Positions 9,301-15,754 are shown, counted from the first letter of the stretch. The stretch is 20,469 nucleotides of DNA from Priapulus caudatus (GCF_000485595.1 NW_014577759.1:143234-163702); one strand, 5' to 3'. Numbers and translations are program-made. Notes: generated from the sequence alone by a model not told the origin.

Positions 9301-11932
9301 ACATATAGTTATACCTATATTCAGCGCTAGAAACTCGTAAAAATTCCAGCTAGCCCGAATATAAAAATTCGGGCCAGTGAGAATTGAAATCCACTGGCCC
9401 GAAACAAAACTTTTCCAACATTAAATTGCATTTCCCTATCAGGACGGTATAGAGAAGATGTTAGCATAACAACACAATAATAACACAAAAAACACCAAAG
9501 TTTTGAATAATGAAGCCATACTCTATTACCAATGATGCCATCGATTCCAACCAGTTACATAAGTGAGTAAACAAGTCATAATTAAGTCATCGAAGTCGAA
9601 CTCATTGAAGTCGGAATTTTCATCCTTTTCAGCCTGTGGCGACCGGGCGACCGGCCTTTTCTAGCGCTGCCTATATTAATATACCTGCTAGTTTCATGAT
9701 TGTATACATTGGTAATACAGCATGCTGTCAGGTGTATTGCTCTAAGAAGACCATACCCCCTAGCCAATAAAAATAGTGACCTACCTTTTGATGGGGTTCC
9801 AGGGAGTGCAATTTGTCTGCAAGCTTCAGGAAAGGGTAGTCATGTGCCCATAGCACATCCCAGTCCTCAGTATTTTCATCTCCTCTGGCATAGCCAGTTC
9901 TGTCAAATACAGCCATCACATGGCTCAGATACCCACTGTCCAGCTGTTTATTTGACAAAATGAAAAGTTAAGAAAACTGTTAATTACACGCATCACACAC
10001 TAGCACATGCTCACCAAAATATTATAAAGACACTATGAACACACGACTATTTATCAAATGGGTTTTCCATATATATCTCATTAAAATTAAAAATACCATT
10101 TACCAAGAGAGGTCATTGTTTGTGAACCCCCTGACTTGCCTTCGTGACTGGATTGTAAGTAGAAGTTGAGCACCCCTTATTTTAACACTAGAAATTCTAA
10201 AACTTCCAATGTCCTCACATTATCTAGATTCTAGAATGCCGAAATCATGCCAGGAATGGGTAATTCGTTACCTTTCTGATATGGTTCAGTTCATAGATAT
10301 CTAGGTATTCCCAACCAAAATAATTCTGGAATCTGAGACACTTTTGGCCCCGAGCATTTTCAACAAGGGGTGCTCAATCTGTATATGCAAATGCCATCAT
10401 TCTGCAATGTATTTTGCAACCTTCAAATAAGTAACATTCACAAACTCAGGCACGTAAACAATTTAATCAAAATACGTCTGACCTAATTCAGAAACGAAAA
10501 CATATCACTGCATATTACCAGAAGTAAATAATAGGGAAGGAGTGTGACTTCAATAAACATGGGAAGTTCGTCATTTACTAGCCTTAGAATACCTACGATT
10601 TACTACGCGTAACTCAACCAACTTGAGCTCAAATCGTACACAGTACATTCCTCTAACATCGTGAGAAATCGTTTCCTCGTATACACCCGCAATCCGGAGA
10701 TACAGACTAAAACGTACGACACGATTCTCCATTCTGTTGGCAGCAAACTAAATCCATAACCCATCTAACTTGAAACAATAGGCAGCTAGTAACGACTCTT
10801 GCGCACTCATGCCCTCGGCGATGCGGTGTGGTTCGCTGGGAGATTGGAGCTGGAGATGCTTGATTGCGGTGGGCGTGCGTGCGTGGGGGGCATACCAGCT
10901 GCTGTAAATAGGTCAAAGATTAGCTCGCCGAGTGTTGCGTCGATGTCCAATCTCCAAGTGAGGCACACCGCATCGCCGAGGGCACAAGAGTGCGCAAGAC
11001 TCGTTAGTAGCTGCCTATTGTTTCAAGTTAGGCCGGTTATGGATTCGGTTTGCTGGCAACAGAATGGAGAATCATGTCGTACGTTTTAGTCTGTATCTAC
11101 GGATTGCGGGTGTAAACGAGGAAACGATTTCGCACGATGCTAGGCGAATGTACTGTGTACGATTTGAGCTCAAGTTGGTTTAGTTACGCGTAGTAAATCG
11201 TAGGTATTCTAAGGATAGTAAATGACGAATTTCCCTTGTTATTGAAGTCACACTCCTTCCTTATTATCTACTTCTGATATTACATACCAATAAATTCCAT
11301 TTGAAACTTACAATAGGTATGCATATTGTATAATTCGATAACCATATTTATTTTGTTTTAACACATCACAGCTTACCCTTTTTCCATACAGCCAGTATTT
11401 TGGTCTGACTGCCTCCTCTCGCCCCTCAGCAACAGGACCATATTTGTGACCATCAAAGTGCTCTCTTTGCATATTCCTTAATTCATACACATTTAGGGCA
11501 GTAAGAATAATACCACATGCTAGCACTCCTACACAGATGTATAGCATTGGTGGATTTCTAGCAAGCCGAGTACCTGGAAAGGGATTGTAGTTTTGGACCT
11601 GCAATTAACAATATACGTTACTGTTATGCACTACACCAGTGATGAAAATGAACATTTCCTTGGTAGCCCAAAGTGAGTAAAAGTGTTGGGACCAGAAATG
11701 CCATGCCCATTACATTTTTACTCTTTAAACAATTTTAATGCCCTTTCAAACCTTTGCCTTCTCCCCTCTTATTTACCACTTATCAACCTTCTGCATAACT
11801 GGTCAACCTTATCTGCGTTCTTCCTTCCCGTCCCCACACCTTCATTTCTTCTCTCTACCCCTTTAACACTATTTCCACGTCCACCTTCTTCCTATCCTGT
11901 AGCAACTTTTTAATACTTACCGTGAAAGCCAT
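279..11932 (-). CDS. TTLL-family (tubulin tyrosine ligase-like) protein with N-terminal membrane anchor, 3' partial, six exons
   Basis: A spliced gene rebuilt from six GT-AG exons at 11932-11921, 11598-11377, 9943-9785, 2447-2328, 887-812 and 348-279. They give about 219 residues before the window edge. The phases are 0,0,0,0,1,2 and every junction fits. Residues 1-20 are a short polar tail. About residues 21-45 are a hydrophobic anchor (from PPMLYICVGVLACG). A linker follows, and the TTLL region begins near PKYWLYGKR. Motifs typical of the family are EDWDVLWAHDYPF, VNHFPGSG, LWVQKNSNHRGI and TFVQEYIAKPLLID. TTLL enzymes are ATP-grasp ligases that add tyrosine, glutamate or glycine to tubulin and other proteins. 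The catalytic C-terminal half lies outside the window, so the substrate cannot be inferred. The anchor and the QK-x-HRG variant recall the divergent TTLL-15-like branch, which is inference. Five mobile elements sit in its introns. Confidence 0.85.
349..811 (-). other. TTLL intron 5
   Basis: AT-rich intron between exon 5 (donor gtgatt at 811-806) and exon 6. I see no repeat, RNA or open frame of interest in it. Confidence 0.7.
812..887 (-). CDS. TTLL-like exon 5
   Basis: A 76-nt exon with acceptor ttcctag at 888-894. It is 25 codons plus one base. It encodes LWVQKNSNHRGIKIQKIA, the nucleotide-binding lysine and HRG region conserved in TTLL enzymes. The longer open frame that overlaps it on the same strand is in a different phase and is not the gene. 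Confidence 0.87.
888..1514 (-). other. TTLL intron 4, exon-5 side
   Basis: AT-rich intronic sequence from the exon 5 acceptor to the edge of the TIR element at 1518. No exon, repeat or RNA gene is recognised. Confidence 0.5.
1518..2305. mobile_element. 788-bp non-autonomous DNA transposon with long TIRs (possibly CACTA/EnSpm-like)
   Basis: The ends are inverted copies of each other. The left arm, 1518-1570, starts CACCCTGTACAGACTGCAA. The right arm, 2251-2305, reads TACCCTGCACAGACTGCAA on the minus strand. Both continue through a shared CAAACTAGTCCGGGCCAGG. A second inverted pair lies inside (1671-1690 and 2199-2216). The bases TTA flank both sides (1515-1517 and 2306-2308), a candidate 3-bp TSD. 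A CAC start with a 3-bp TSD would suit CACTA/EnSpm, but this is tentative. The core has only short, unconvincing open frames, so a MITE is likely. The right edge lies 22 bp from the exon 4 donor. Confidence 0.75.
2328..2447 (-). CDS. TTLL-like exon 4
   Basis: A 120-nt exon (40 codons, phase 0 at both ends) with acceptor acttctgtag at 2448-2457 and donor gtgagt at 2327-2322. It encodes VNHFPGSGWVTNKVELA and a following IPPAFKMP, the segment that in TTLL proteins comes directly after the HxK of the preceding exon. A TIR element lies 22 bp into the downstream intron. Confidence 0.9.
2448..2831 (-). other. TTLL intron 3, left flank of the LTR element
   Basis: Intronic sequence between exon 4 and the TSD of the retrotransposon at 2832. 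Two short open frames here overlap on opposite strands and have no recognisable motif. I see nothing else. Confidence 0.5.
2837..2992 (+). repeat. 5' LTR
   Basis: A 156-bp LTR bounded by the 7-bp inverted ends TGTTGTG and CACAACA. It has a TATATA near 2874 and an AATAAA near 2908, a possible promoter and polyadenylation signal. About the last 107 bases match the 3' LTR with only two differences. The first ~45 bases differ by substitutions and a net 9-bp indel. Confidence 0.93.
2993..3006 (+). promoter_or_regulatory. Primer-binding site, tRNA-Leu type
   Basis: TGGTGGCAGCGGTG lies directly after the 5' LTR. Its complement ends in CACCGCTGCC-A-CCA, the 3' end I recall for animal tRNA-Leu with an AAG or UAG anticodon. 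The 14-nt match and its exact position make this the reverse-transcription primer site. Confidence 0.8.
3007..4164 (+). other. Untranslated leader of the LTR element
   Basis: About 1.15 kb between the primer site and the first gag methionine. Short open frames occur on both strands but none shows a retroviral-type motif or continues into gag. The length is large for a leader, so an older insertion could be hidden here, but I see no TSD or inverted ends. Confidence 0.5.
4165..4907 (+). pseudogene. gag (capsid and nucleocapsid), broken
   Basis: Structural polyprotein of the retrotransposon. The start at 4165 (MVKYPEIIW) is chosen because the capsid-like region begins there, although the frame is open from about 4060. 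An in-frame TGA at 4498-4500 interrupts it and the same frame continues beyond. The nucleocapsid end has two zinc knuckles: CX2CX3HX4C at 4750-4788, one residue shorter than usual, and a canonical CX2CX4HX4C at 4807-4848. The frame is cut at 4907 by the solo LTR. The residues after that, up to the stop at 5022, are LTR sequence. Confidence 0.85.
4908..5358. mobile_element. Solo LTR of a second retrotransposon, nested in gag-pol
   Basis: A 451-bp block bounded by TGTAAC and GTTACA and flanked by a 4-bp TSD, GTAG (4904-4907 and 5359-5362). It has a TATATA at 5151 and an ATTAAA polyadenylation-like signal at 5277, in the order expected for an LTR on the plus strand. Removing it with one TSD copy (455 bp) puts gag and protease in one frame. 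That supports the exact borders and shows that it came in after the host element. It shares no sequence with the LTRs of the host element. Confidence 0.88.
5363..5985 (+). pseudogene. Retropepsin-type protease, N-terminal part of pol
   Basis: Open from the end of the nested LTR. The active-site motif DTGAS is at 5616-5630 in the context LRLKVDTGASGNTLPL. The flap-distal ILGLPG motif follows about 75 residues later. In gypsy elements this aspartic protease cleaves the gag-pol polyprotein. The frame changes near 5985, just before the RT domain, and the protease frame then runs to a stop at 6029 with unrelated residues. Confidence 0.85.
5986..7020 (+). pseudogene. Reverse transcriptase and start of RNase H
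   Basis: A pol segment in a new frame; the GTG at 5986 is not a real start. It has the N-terminal PPRK motif, LDAKAGYW with the first catalytic Asp, RLPFGL, and the catalytic box ITDD at 6475-6486. The family norm at that place is a YxDD or IADD type box, so the residue before DD is altered. RNase H starts at LEVDAS (near 6911), with QDGDPVAFASQSLSPAQ. At about 7018 the frame moves and about four residues usually seen between NYSN and the MLALV stretch are missing, which points to a small deletion. Confidence 0.9.
7018..7543 (+). pseudogene. RNase H end and integrase linker
   Basis: The frame continues with FGINRFHTYLFG, TNHKPLE and YKHGKHKVLSDTLSR, the RNase H and connection signatures of Ty3/gypsy pol. 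An in-frame TAG at 7472-7474 stops it. The same frame is open again directly after and leads into the integrase zinc-binding region. Confidence 0.87.
7544..8559 (+). pseudogene. Integrase with C-terminal domain, multiply frameshifted
   Basis: The zinc-binding part has HIGHMG near 7574 and CDAC at 7673-7684. In the catalytic core the first Asp is at 7766 (MDLFTL), the second at 7924 (SDNGAQF, shifted frame) and the Glu at 8039 (RSNGLAE, original frame). A TGA at 8042-8044 follows. The post-core region continues in one frame and then changes again near 8115 to the frame that gives SPAEILFGRPIRT and ends at 8559 after RRNRSHLR, as in Mag-like integrases. Integrases insert the DNA copy; this one cannot be made. 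Confidence 0.87.
8560..8852 (+). other. 3' untranslated part of the LTR element
   Basis: About 290 bp between the end of integrase and the polypurine tract. No envelope-like frame, only short chance frames. Confidence 0.6.
8853..8862 (+). promoter_or_regulatory. Polypurine tract
   Basis: GAAAGGAGGG lies 3 bp before the 3' LTR, where plus-strand DNA priming is expected. Confidence 0.8.
8866..9012 (+). repeat. 3' LTR
   Basis: A 147-bp partner of the 5' LTR with the same TGTTGTG and CACAACA ends and an AATAAA near 8928. It is followed by the CATAG TSD. Confidence 0.93.
9018..9313 (-). other. TTLL intron 3, between LTR element and MITE
   Basis: AT-rich intronic sequence. I see no exon or repeat in it. 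Confidence 0.5.
9322..9669. mobile_element. 348-bp hAT-type MITE in TTLL intron 3
   Basis: Ends are CAGCGCTAGAAA and its inverted copy TTTCTAGCGCTG. A perfect 8-bp TSD, CCTATATT, lies at 9314-9321 and 9670-9677. An 8-bp TSD with CAG...CTG ends is the hallmark of the hAT superfamily. Inside the left end is a GGCC hairpin (TTCGGGCCAGTG against CACTGGCCCGAA, 9368-9404). The right end carries GGCGACCGGGCGACCGGC, also present at 15463-15480 in the nested cluster. There is no coding capacity, so it must have been moved by a transposase encoded elsewhere. Confidence 0.88.
9785..9943 (-). CDS. TTLL-like exon 3
   Basis: A 159-nt exon (53 codons, phase 0 at both ends). The acceptor is aaataaacag at 9944-9953 and the donor is AAG|gtaggt at 9785/9784. 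It encodes SGYLSHVMAVFDRTGY and EDWDVLWAHDYPF, then LEPHQK. In TTLL proteins this leads directly into the xNHFPGSG motif, which begins exon 4. Confidence 0.9.
9944..10165 (-). other. TTLL intron 2, first stretch
   Basis: AT-rich intronic sequence up to the 212-bp TIR element. Nothing else recognised. Confidence 0.5.
10166..10377. mobile_element. 212-bp TIR element (MITE candidate)
   Basis: TTGAGCACCCCTT at 10166-10178 and its perfect inverted copy at 10365-10377 bound a 212-bp block with no coding frame. I see no clear TSD, so the exact borders and the superfamily are open. Confidence 0.55.
10519..11276. mobile_element. 758-bp foldback transposon in TTLL intron 2
   Basis: Two arms of about 330 bp (10519-10848 and 10946-11276) are inverted copies with scattered mismatches and small indels, around a 97-bp loop. 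The ends read CAGAAGTAAATAATAGGG and, inverted, CAGAAGTAGATAATAAGG. A perfect 7-bp TSD, ATATTAC, flanks it at 10512-10518 and 11277-11283. The open frames found in the arms are shadows of the repeat. CAG ends suggest a hAT relative, but the TSD is 7 bp, not 8. A transcript through it would form a very long hairpin. Confidence 0.88.
11377..11598 (-). CDS. TTLL-like exon 2 with membrane anchor
   Basis: A 222-nt exon (74 codons, phase 0). The acceptor is gttaattgcag at 11599-11609 and the donor is AGG|gtaagc at 11377/11376. It encodes FPGTRLARNPPM, a hydrophobic stretch of roughly 20 residues followed by ELRNMQREH, then a linker ending PKYWLYGKR. The basic residue before the hydrophobic stretch and the charges after it fit a single-pass signal anchor. 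An upstream in-frame ATG seen if the intron is read through is replaced here by the spliced start in exon 1. Confidence 0.85.
11599..11920 (-). other. TTLL intron 1
   Basis: A 322-bp intron from donor gtaagt (11920-11915) to the acceptor at 11599. On the plus strand 11745-11900 is strongly C/T-rich, so the RNA would be purine-rich. No other feature. Confidence 0.7.
11921..11932 (-). CDS. TTLL-like exon 1, coding part
   Basis: ATGGCTTTCACG is followed at once by the strong donor gtaagtatt. The start context GAAGATGG has a purine at -3 and G at +4. It joins in phase 0 to exon 2. A four-codon first exon is short, so support rests on the splice signals and the clean fit. Confidence 0.72.
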
Positions 11933-12027
11933 CTTCAGCCTATTTCATATAGTCAATCCTCATAAAAAGGGTTATCACAAACGTCACTGTACTTCCACTC
12001 CTTTGTCACCATACCAATAGTATCATA

Positions 12028-12147
12028 CTAGTTGTCACTAGTAACACGTGCCATTTCTTCAACAGTTTTGATTGTCTGTCGTGGTTTCCTAATAGTTATT
12101 GCTGTAAGACTTTGTTCAGCTTCAGGCTGGTTGACCACAGTCACAAC
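12028..12147 (-). CDS. Candidate last coding exon of an upstream gene
   Basis: After a good acceptor (tacctgttttgcag, 12148-12161) a frame of 39 codons runs from VVTVVNQPEAEQSLT to TSDN and a TAG at 12030-12028. I do not recognise the protein. The stop lies 95 bp before the TTLL start codon on the same strand. It may be the end of a neighbouring gene, or a 5' untranslated exon of the TTLL transcript that is open by chance. Earlier exons would lie beyond the nested transposon cluster. Confidence 0.4.
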   Translation of the reverse strand, partial: VVTVVNQPEAEQSLTAITIRKPRQTIKTVEEMARVTSDN

Positions 12148-12404
12148 CTGCAAAACAGGTACAGTTGTCAGTAAATCATGCGGAATAAATTTAATGCTAA
12201 AACTATATTAAGAATTTATGTCTTATTAATCCTTTACTTTAAGAACTTTATCCACCTAGTCAGCGTTCGAAATTAGTGCCGACCCGGAGGCCCGAGGCCA
12301 CCAAGTTTTTGCTTCAGCCACCATCTCTACGAAACTGCCGGTCCTCTTGACCGGCACTTTTTCCCCTCATATTAGGCTGAAATACTACGGTTATCGCAAC
12401 GGAT

Positions 12405-12682
12405 GTTTAGACAGACTTGTAAACGGGAGCGCATTCTAATACGCTCCGTTCCTGAGCGTAGACGGGGTATCCAAAACATCTAAAGCCGAGGGCATAAACT
12501 CCCTCAACGCATGATTCGCCACACGAACAAAACCTCGTGACAGTCTAAGAAATCGATTGCGGCATGACCCCAGTGTTTTTATGACCGCATAACAATAAGT
12601 TCATATGTCGCAGGGGTTATCGTGGGGAGTACGTGAGGGCATAGCCAGTGATACCTGACACGCACGTAATCAAAGCTGTTAA
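12405..12682 (+). repeat. Block Y, copy 1
   Basis: It matches 15067-15323 in inverted orientation over about 260 bp, with substitutions and a roughly 20-bp extra stretch near 12485-12510. It belongs to the outer element. Confidence 0.88.
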
Positions 12683-13028
12683 CTGAATTCGTCACTTTTC
12701 TTTACGTAGAAAGTGGGCTATTTTTACATTATTTATATCTCAGAGCAATGTCAGACAGTGTAATACAAGATTCTAATAGGCACGTGTAACTCTTGATCAT
12801 ATGCAGTGGAGAGCTACCGTGGGACTGCAGTGCTGACAGTCGCGCCAGCCAAAGGCTGGCCCAATATTTTTCTTTGGGCCACCAGAATTTCTTTCTTCTG
12901 GCCCCAAAATGAAAAACTGTAGCCCATTTACAATTTGGTATTATCTTACGCATGACGATACAACGGCGTACAGTGGACTTTATGGCCTACAAGAGCTTGT
13001 CAACATCTGACACAAAGCCACATTTGCA

Positions 13029-13304
13029 TGCAGGGTTCGATTTTGGCTGAAAATCTAGGGACAGCAGGACGCACACTCAGAAAGGTTCGGTGCGGTCGGC
13101 TGCGCCACAAAAGTTGCGTTGGTCGCTTATTTACTAGCAGATGAAGTCAACAAATGGTATATAAAATAATCTATTCAGCAATCAACAGCCCATACATGTG
13201 AACATAGAGTTGGTCAAATAATATATTTAAGCTCTAGAGAATTGTGAGGGCGAGCCTCTGGGAAAGCGTTTTATCTTTCGTTTTTCTGCCTTACCAGTTC
13301 CTGG
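13029..13304 (+). repeat. Block X, copy 1
   Basis: It starts with TGCAGGGTTCGATTTTGG and matches 15488-15748 in inverted orientation. It includes an almost identical stretch around the shared ATAGAGTTGGTCAAATAAT type sequence near 13207-13227. Its first bases are the same as the right terminus of the outer element. Confidence 0.87.
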
Positions 13305-13470
13305 GTAGCCAGCCAATGCACAGATCAAAATTGCTGTCCGACACATCGCAAAGTTACAACGTGGCCTAAAAGCTTGAAAGTACACATTACAGTTTACATT
13401 GCGCTTCTAAATATATCTAAACTGAATTAAAATACGTCCACTTTCTACTAACAAAAGGTGACGACATTCA
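13305..13470. other. Remainder of the middle element
   Basis: AT-rich DNA between block X and the innermost insertion. No coding frame seen. Confidence 0.5.
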
Positions 13471-13477
13471 ATTAACA

Positions 13478-15064
13478 CAAGGGCCGCGACACTAGCGGTG
13501 GCCCGTGGCCTGGGGCCACGCAGAAACTTGATGTCGGGCCCCACAAAATTTCCAAAGTTAAAATGTGGTGGCCCGATCGCGACACTAAAATTTCAACAGT
13601 GTCTACTGTGATAAAAATAATTGTTTCTTAACGTTGCTAATCTCATTTCAAGAGACCGAGCAATTTCGCGGAGCAAGGGCACACACTAACGCAGTGCCGC
13701 ATTCTACGCGCGGGCATACGGGGCACGGTTTATCCGATTACTGCCGGCCTGCAACAAGCGCACGTTATTGTGTTAGACTGGTATCAGGCCTCACGCTCTG
13801 CTTTAGACATGCTACGACCGCGTCTGCGAACGAACAGTTCGGCGGCGAACCGAGTCTAGCCAGAGGTCAAAAGTCTGAGCGAGCCGCCAGGCCCATCAGC
13901 ATAGTTTGCACAGCGCCAGCATACCTGTGAGTTACATATGCCATCAACGCGACCAGACAATGCGTTAGGACACATACGCCTGTCTTGCGAGTCGTACTGT
14001 GGAAGGCGTATGTAAAATGAACGCTGAGCCGTATGAGAGTTCAGGGAACACAATTGTCATATAAAAAATGATGAAATATTCTTCCTTTTTGATGTATTTT
14101 TGCTTCAAATGTATAAAACATACCGCCGGACACACATGCGATCCCGTAGGGAAGGGGTCGGTTCAGGTGACGCGGGAACATGGGCAAAATACGGGGAGTC
14201 TTGTCGTGGTCACCCTGATTGCTAGCTAGCTGCCACTGGTGCCTCACTGTTTCGGAATCCGAAGCGAAACTGCCAGCGGTTCGAAAGTTGCGATAGAATA
14301 ACTGAACTATTCCATGAAGATGATCAGTATTTTAATCCGAAGTGTAATATTAGTGCTTTGTAAGTTTATTTATGCTTTTCTCTGTGCTCTTTACGCAACG
14401 AATATTTGAACTTAAGTCTTAGACAATGGCTGCTTTTTCTTTTTAAATGCAATGCGTACCAGGCTACTTTGTTTGATATAATTATGGTTTCTACTTATTC
14501 TTATTAAATCTGCAATATTTTATTACAGTTTCAAGCCTGCCAGACATTTTAACTTTCATGAGATTAACATGTATATGCTTTTATTTTAACATTAAAAGCC
14601 AATGTGTTGTTGTTTTATTACAGTTTGATTGTTTTAATATTTGCATGCTCTGTGAGCTTGATTTCTTGAACGTCTGAACTGATCAGATAGCATGTGCACA
14701 GCGCGTGTTTAAATAAATAATTACGTGAAATAGAAAAATGGTATGCAAGATTCTGCGTGAAAATTTGATGCCGTGAGAATGGATAATCAAATGTATGCCC
14801 TCAATCATCTAATGTCAGTGTGTGCCATTGTGTGGGTTGTTTAAAGACTTGTGCAAGTGCATTCAGACGGGCCCAGCAGTCGCGGCGCGGTGTGGCGCCC
14901 CATTATTCCAACTAATTACAATACGAGGATCTGAAAATAAAATGTTGTTTTCTTGTTTTTTTTTCGGGCCACCAGATTTCATTTTCGGGCCACCAAAAAT
15001 TGAAAATCAATGATTTTGGTGGCCCGATCGGGCCACTGAAAAAAAAAGTTAGTGTCGAGCCTTG
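13478..15064. mobile_element. Innermost hAT-like element
   Basis: 1587 bp with ends CAAGGGCCGCGACACTAG and, inverted, CAAGGCTCGACACTAAC, both followed by a GTGGCCCG hairpin sequence. A 7-bp TSD, ATTAACA, lies at 13471-13477 and 15065-15071. The start CAAGG instead of CAG is unusual for hAT. The interior has a CpG-richer part (about 13640-14280) followed by an AT-rich part, with no convincing protein; a 98-codon frame at 13634-13930 shows no known motif. Confidence 0.72.
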
Positions 15065-15066
15065 AT

Positions 15067-15323
15067 TAACAGCTTTGATTACGTGCGTGTCAGGTGTCAC
15101 TGGTCGTGCCCTCACTGCCCACAATAACCCCTGCGACATATGAACTTATTGTTATGCGATCATAAAAACACTGGGCTACGCTACATGCTGCAATCGATTT
15201 CTTAGACTGTCACGAGGTTTTGTTCGTGTGGCGAATCATGATTGGAGGATGTTTTGGATACCCCGTCTACGTTCAGGAACGGAGCGTATTAGAATGCGCT
15301 CCCATTTACAAGTCTGTCTAAAC
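15067..15323 (-). repeat. Block Y, copy 2
   Basis: Inverted copy of 12405-12682, part of the middle element. Confidence 0.88.
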
Positions 15324-15487
15324 TGCTATTGCTATAAGCGATTTGCGCTGTGTTAACGCCGAACAGAAATTGTACTCGCCCAAAAGATTTTATTTTGGGC
15401 CTGTAATATTTTGTTTTGGGTATTTTTTAATTGCCCAGCAGAGGTTTTGGTCGCCATTGGCGACCGGGCGACCGGCTGTGTCAAGCA

Positions 15488-15748
15488 CTGGGACTGGGGA
15501 GAAGAAAAACGAAAGTAAAACCTTTCCCACAAGCTCCCCAAACATTCCTAGAACTTGAGATATATTAATTATTTGACCAACTCTAAGTTACATGTATGCT
15601 GTTAATGCCAATGGGTATTTTTGTATACTATTTTGTTACTCACTGCTAGTAAATAAGCGGACCACCAACTTTTGTGCAGGACCACCAACTTTCTGAAGTT
15701 GGTGGTCCTGCTGTCCACTAGATTTTCAGGCAAAATTCGAACCCTGCA
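15488..15748 (-). repeat. Block X, copy 2
   Basis: Inverted copy of 13029-13304. It carries a small hairpin at 15660-15708 in which a GGACCACCAAC unit occurs twice, then inverted. It forms the right end of the outer element. Confidence 0.87.
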
Positions 15749-15754
15749 CCTAGT

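Larger units (their letters stand above)
12828..15488. mobile_element. Middle hAT-like element, inserted in the outer one
   Basis: The left end is CAGTGCTGACAGTCGC; the right end, inverted, is GTGCTTGACACAGCCGG, which lacks the first CA. The flanks TGGGACTG at 12820-12827 and 15489-15496 match 8 of 8. Inside are block X in plus orientation (13029-13304) and block Y in minus orientation (15067-15323). This is the outer element's arrangement reversed, so it is a relative inserted head to tail the other way. The missing two bases leave some doubt about the right border. Confidence 0.65.
12261..15746. mobile_element. Outer hAT-like element of a nested cluster
   Basis: The left end is CAGCGTTCGAAATTAG and the right end, inverted, is CAGGGTTCGAATTTTG. 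A perfect 8-bp TSD, CACCTAGT, lies at 12253-12260 and 15747-15754. It contains block Y (12405-12682) near the left end and block X (15488-15748, minus orientation) at the right. Without the nested copy it would be roughly 0.8 kb. There is no transposase frame, so it is non-autonomous. Confidence 0.85.

Noticed and set aside
11308-11604. 98-codon minus-strand frame read as an intact small protein
   Set aside because: Both ends run into good splice sites (gttaattgcag and gtaagc). The real unit is exon 2, with the start in exon 1.
13634-13930. 98-codon plus-strand frame in the innermost transposon
   Set aside because: No motif, no conserved look, and it lies inside non-autonomous element DNA.
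14270-14300. GGTTCGAA-type boxes (also near 13033 and 15735) as tRNA or SINE promoters
   Set aside because: No A box at the right distance and no cloverleaf; two of them are parts of hAT-like ends.
12405-15323. A single giant palindrome or one large foldback element
   Set aside because: Blocks X and Y are in reversed order in the two halves, and three TSD pairs support nesting instead.
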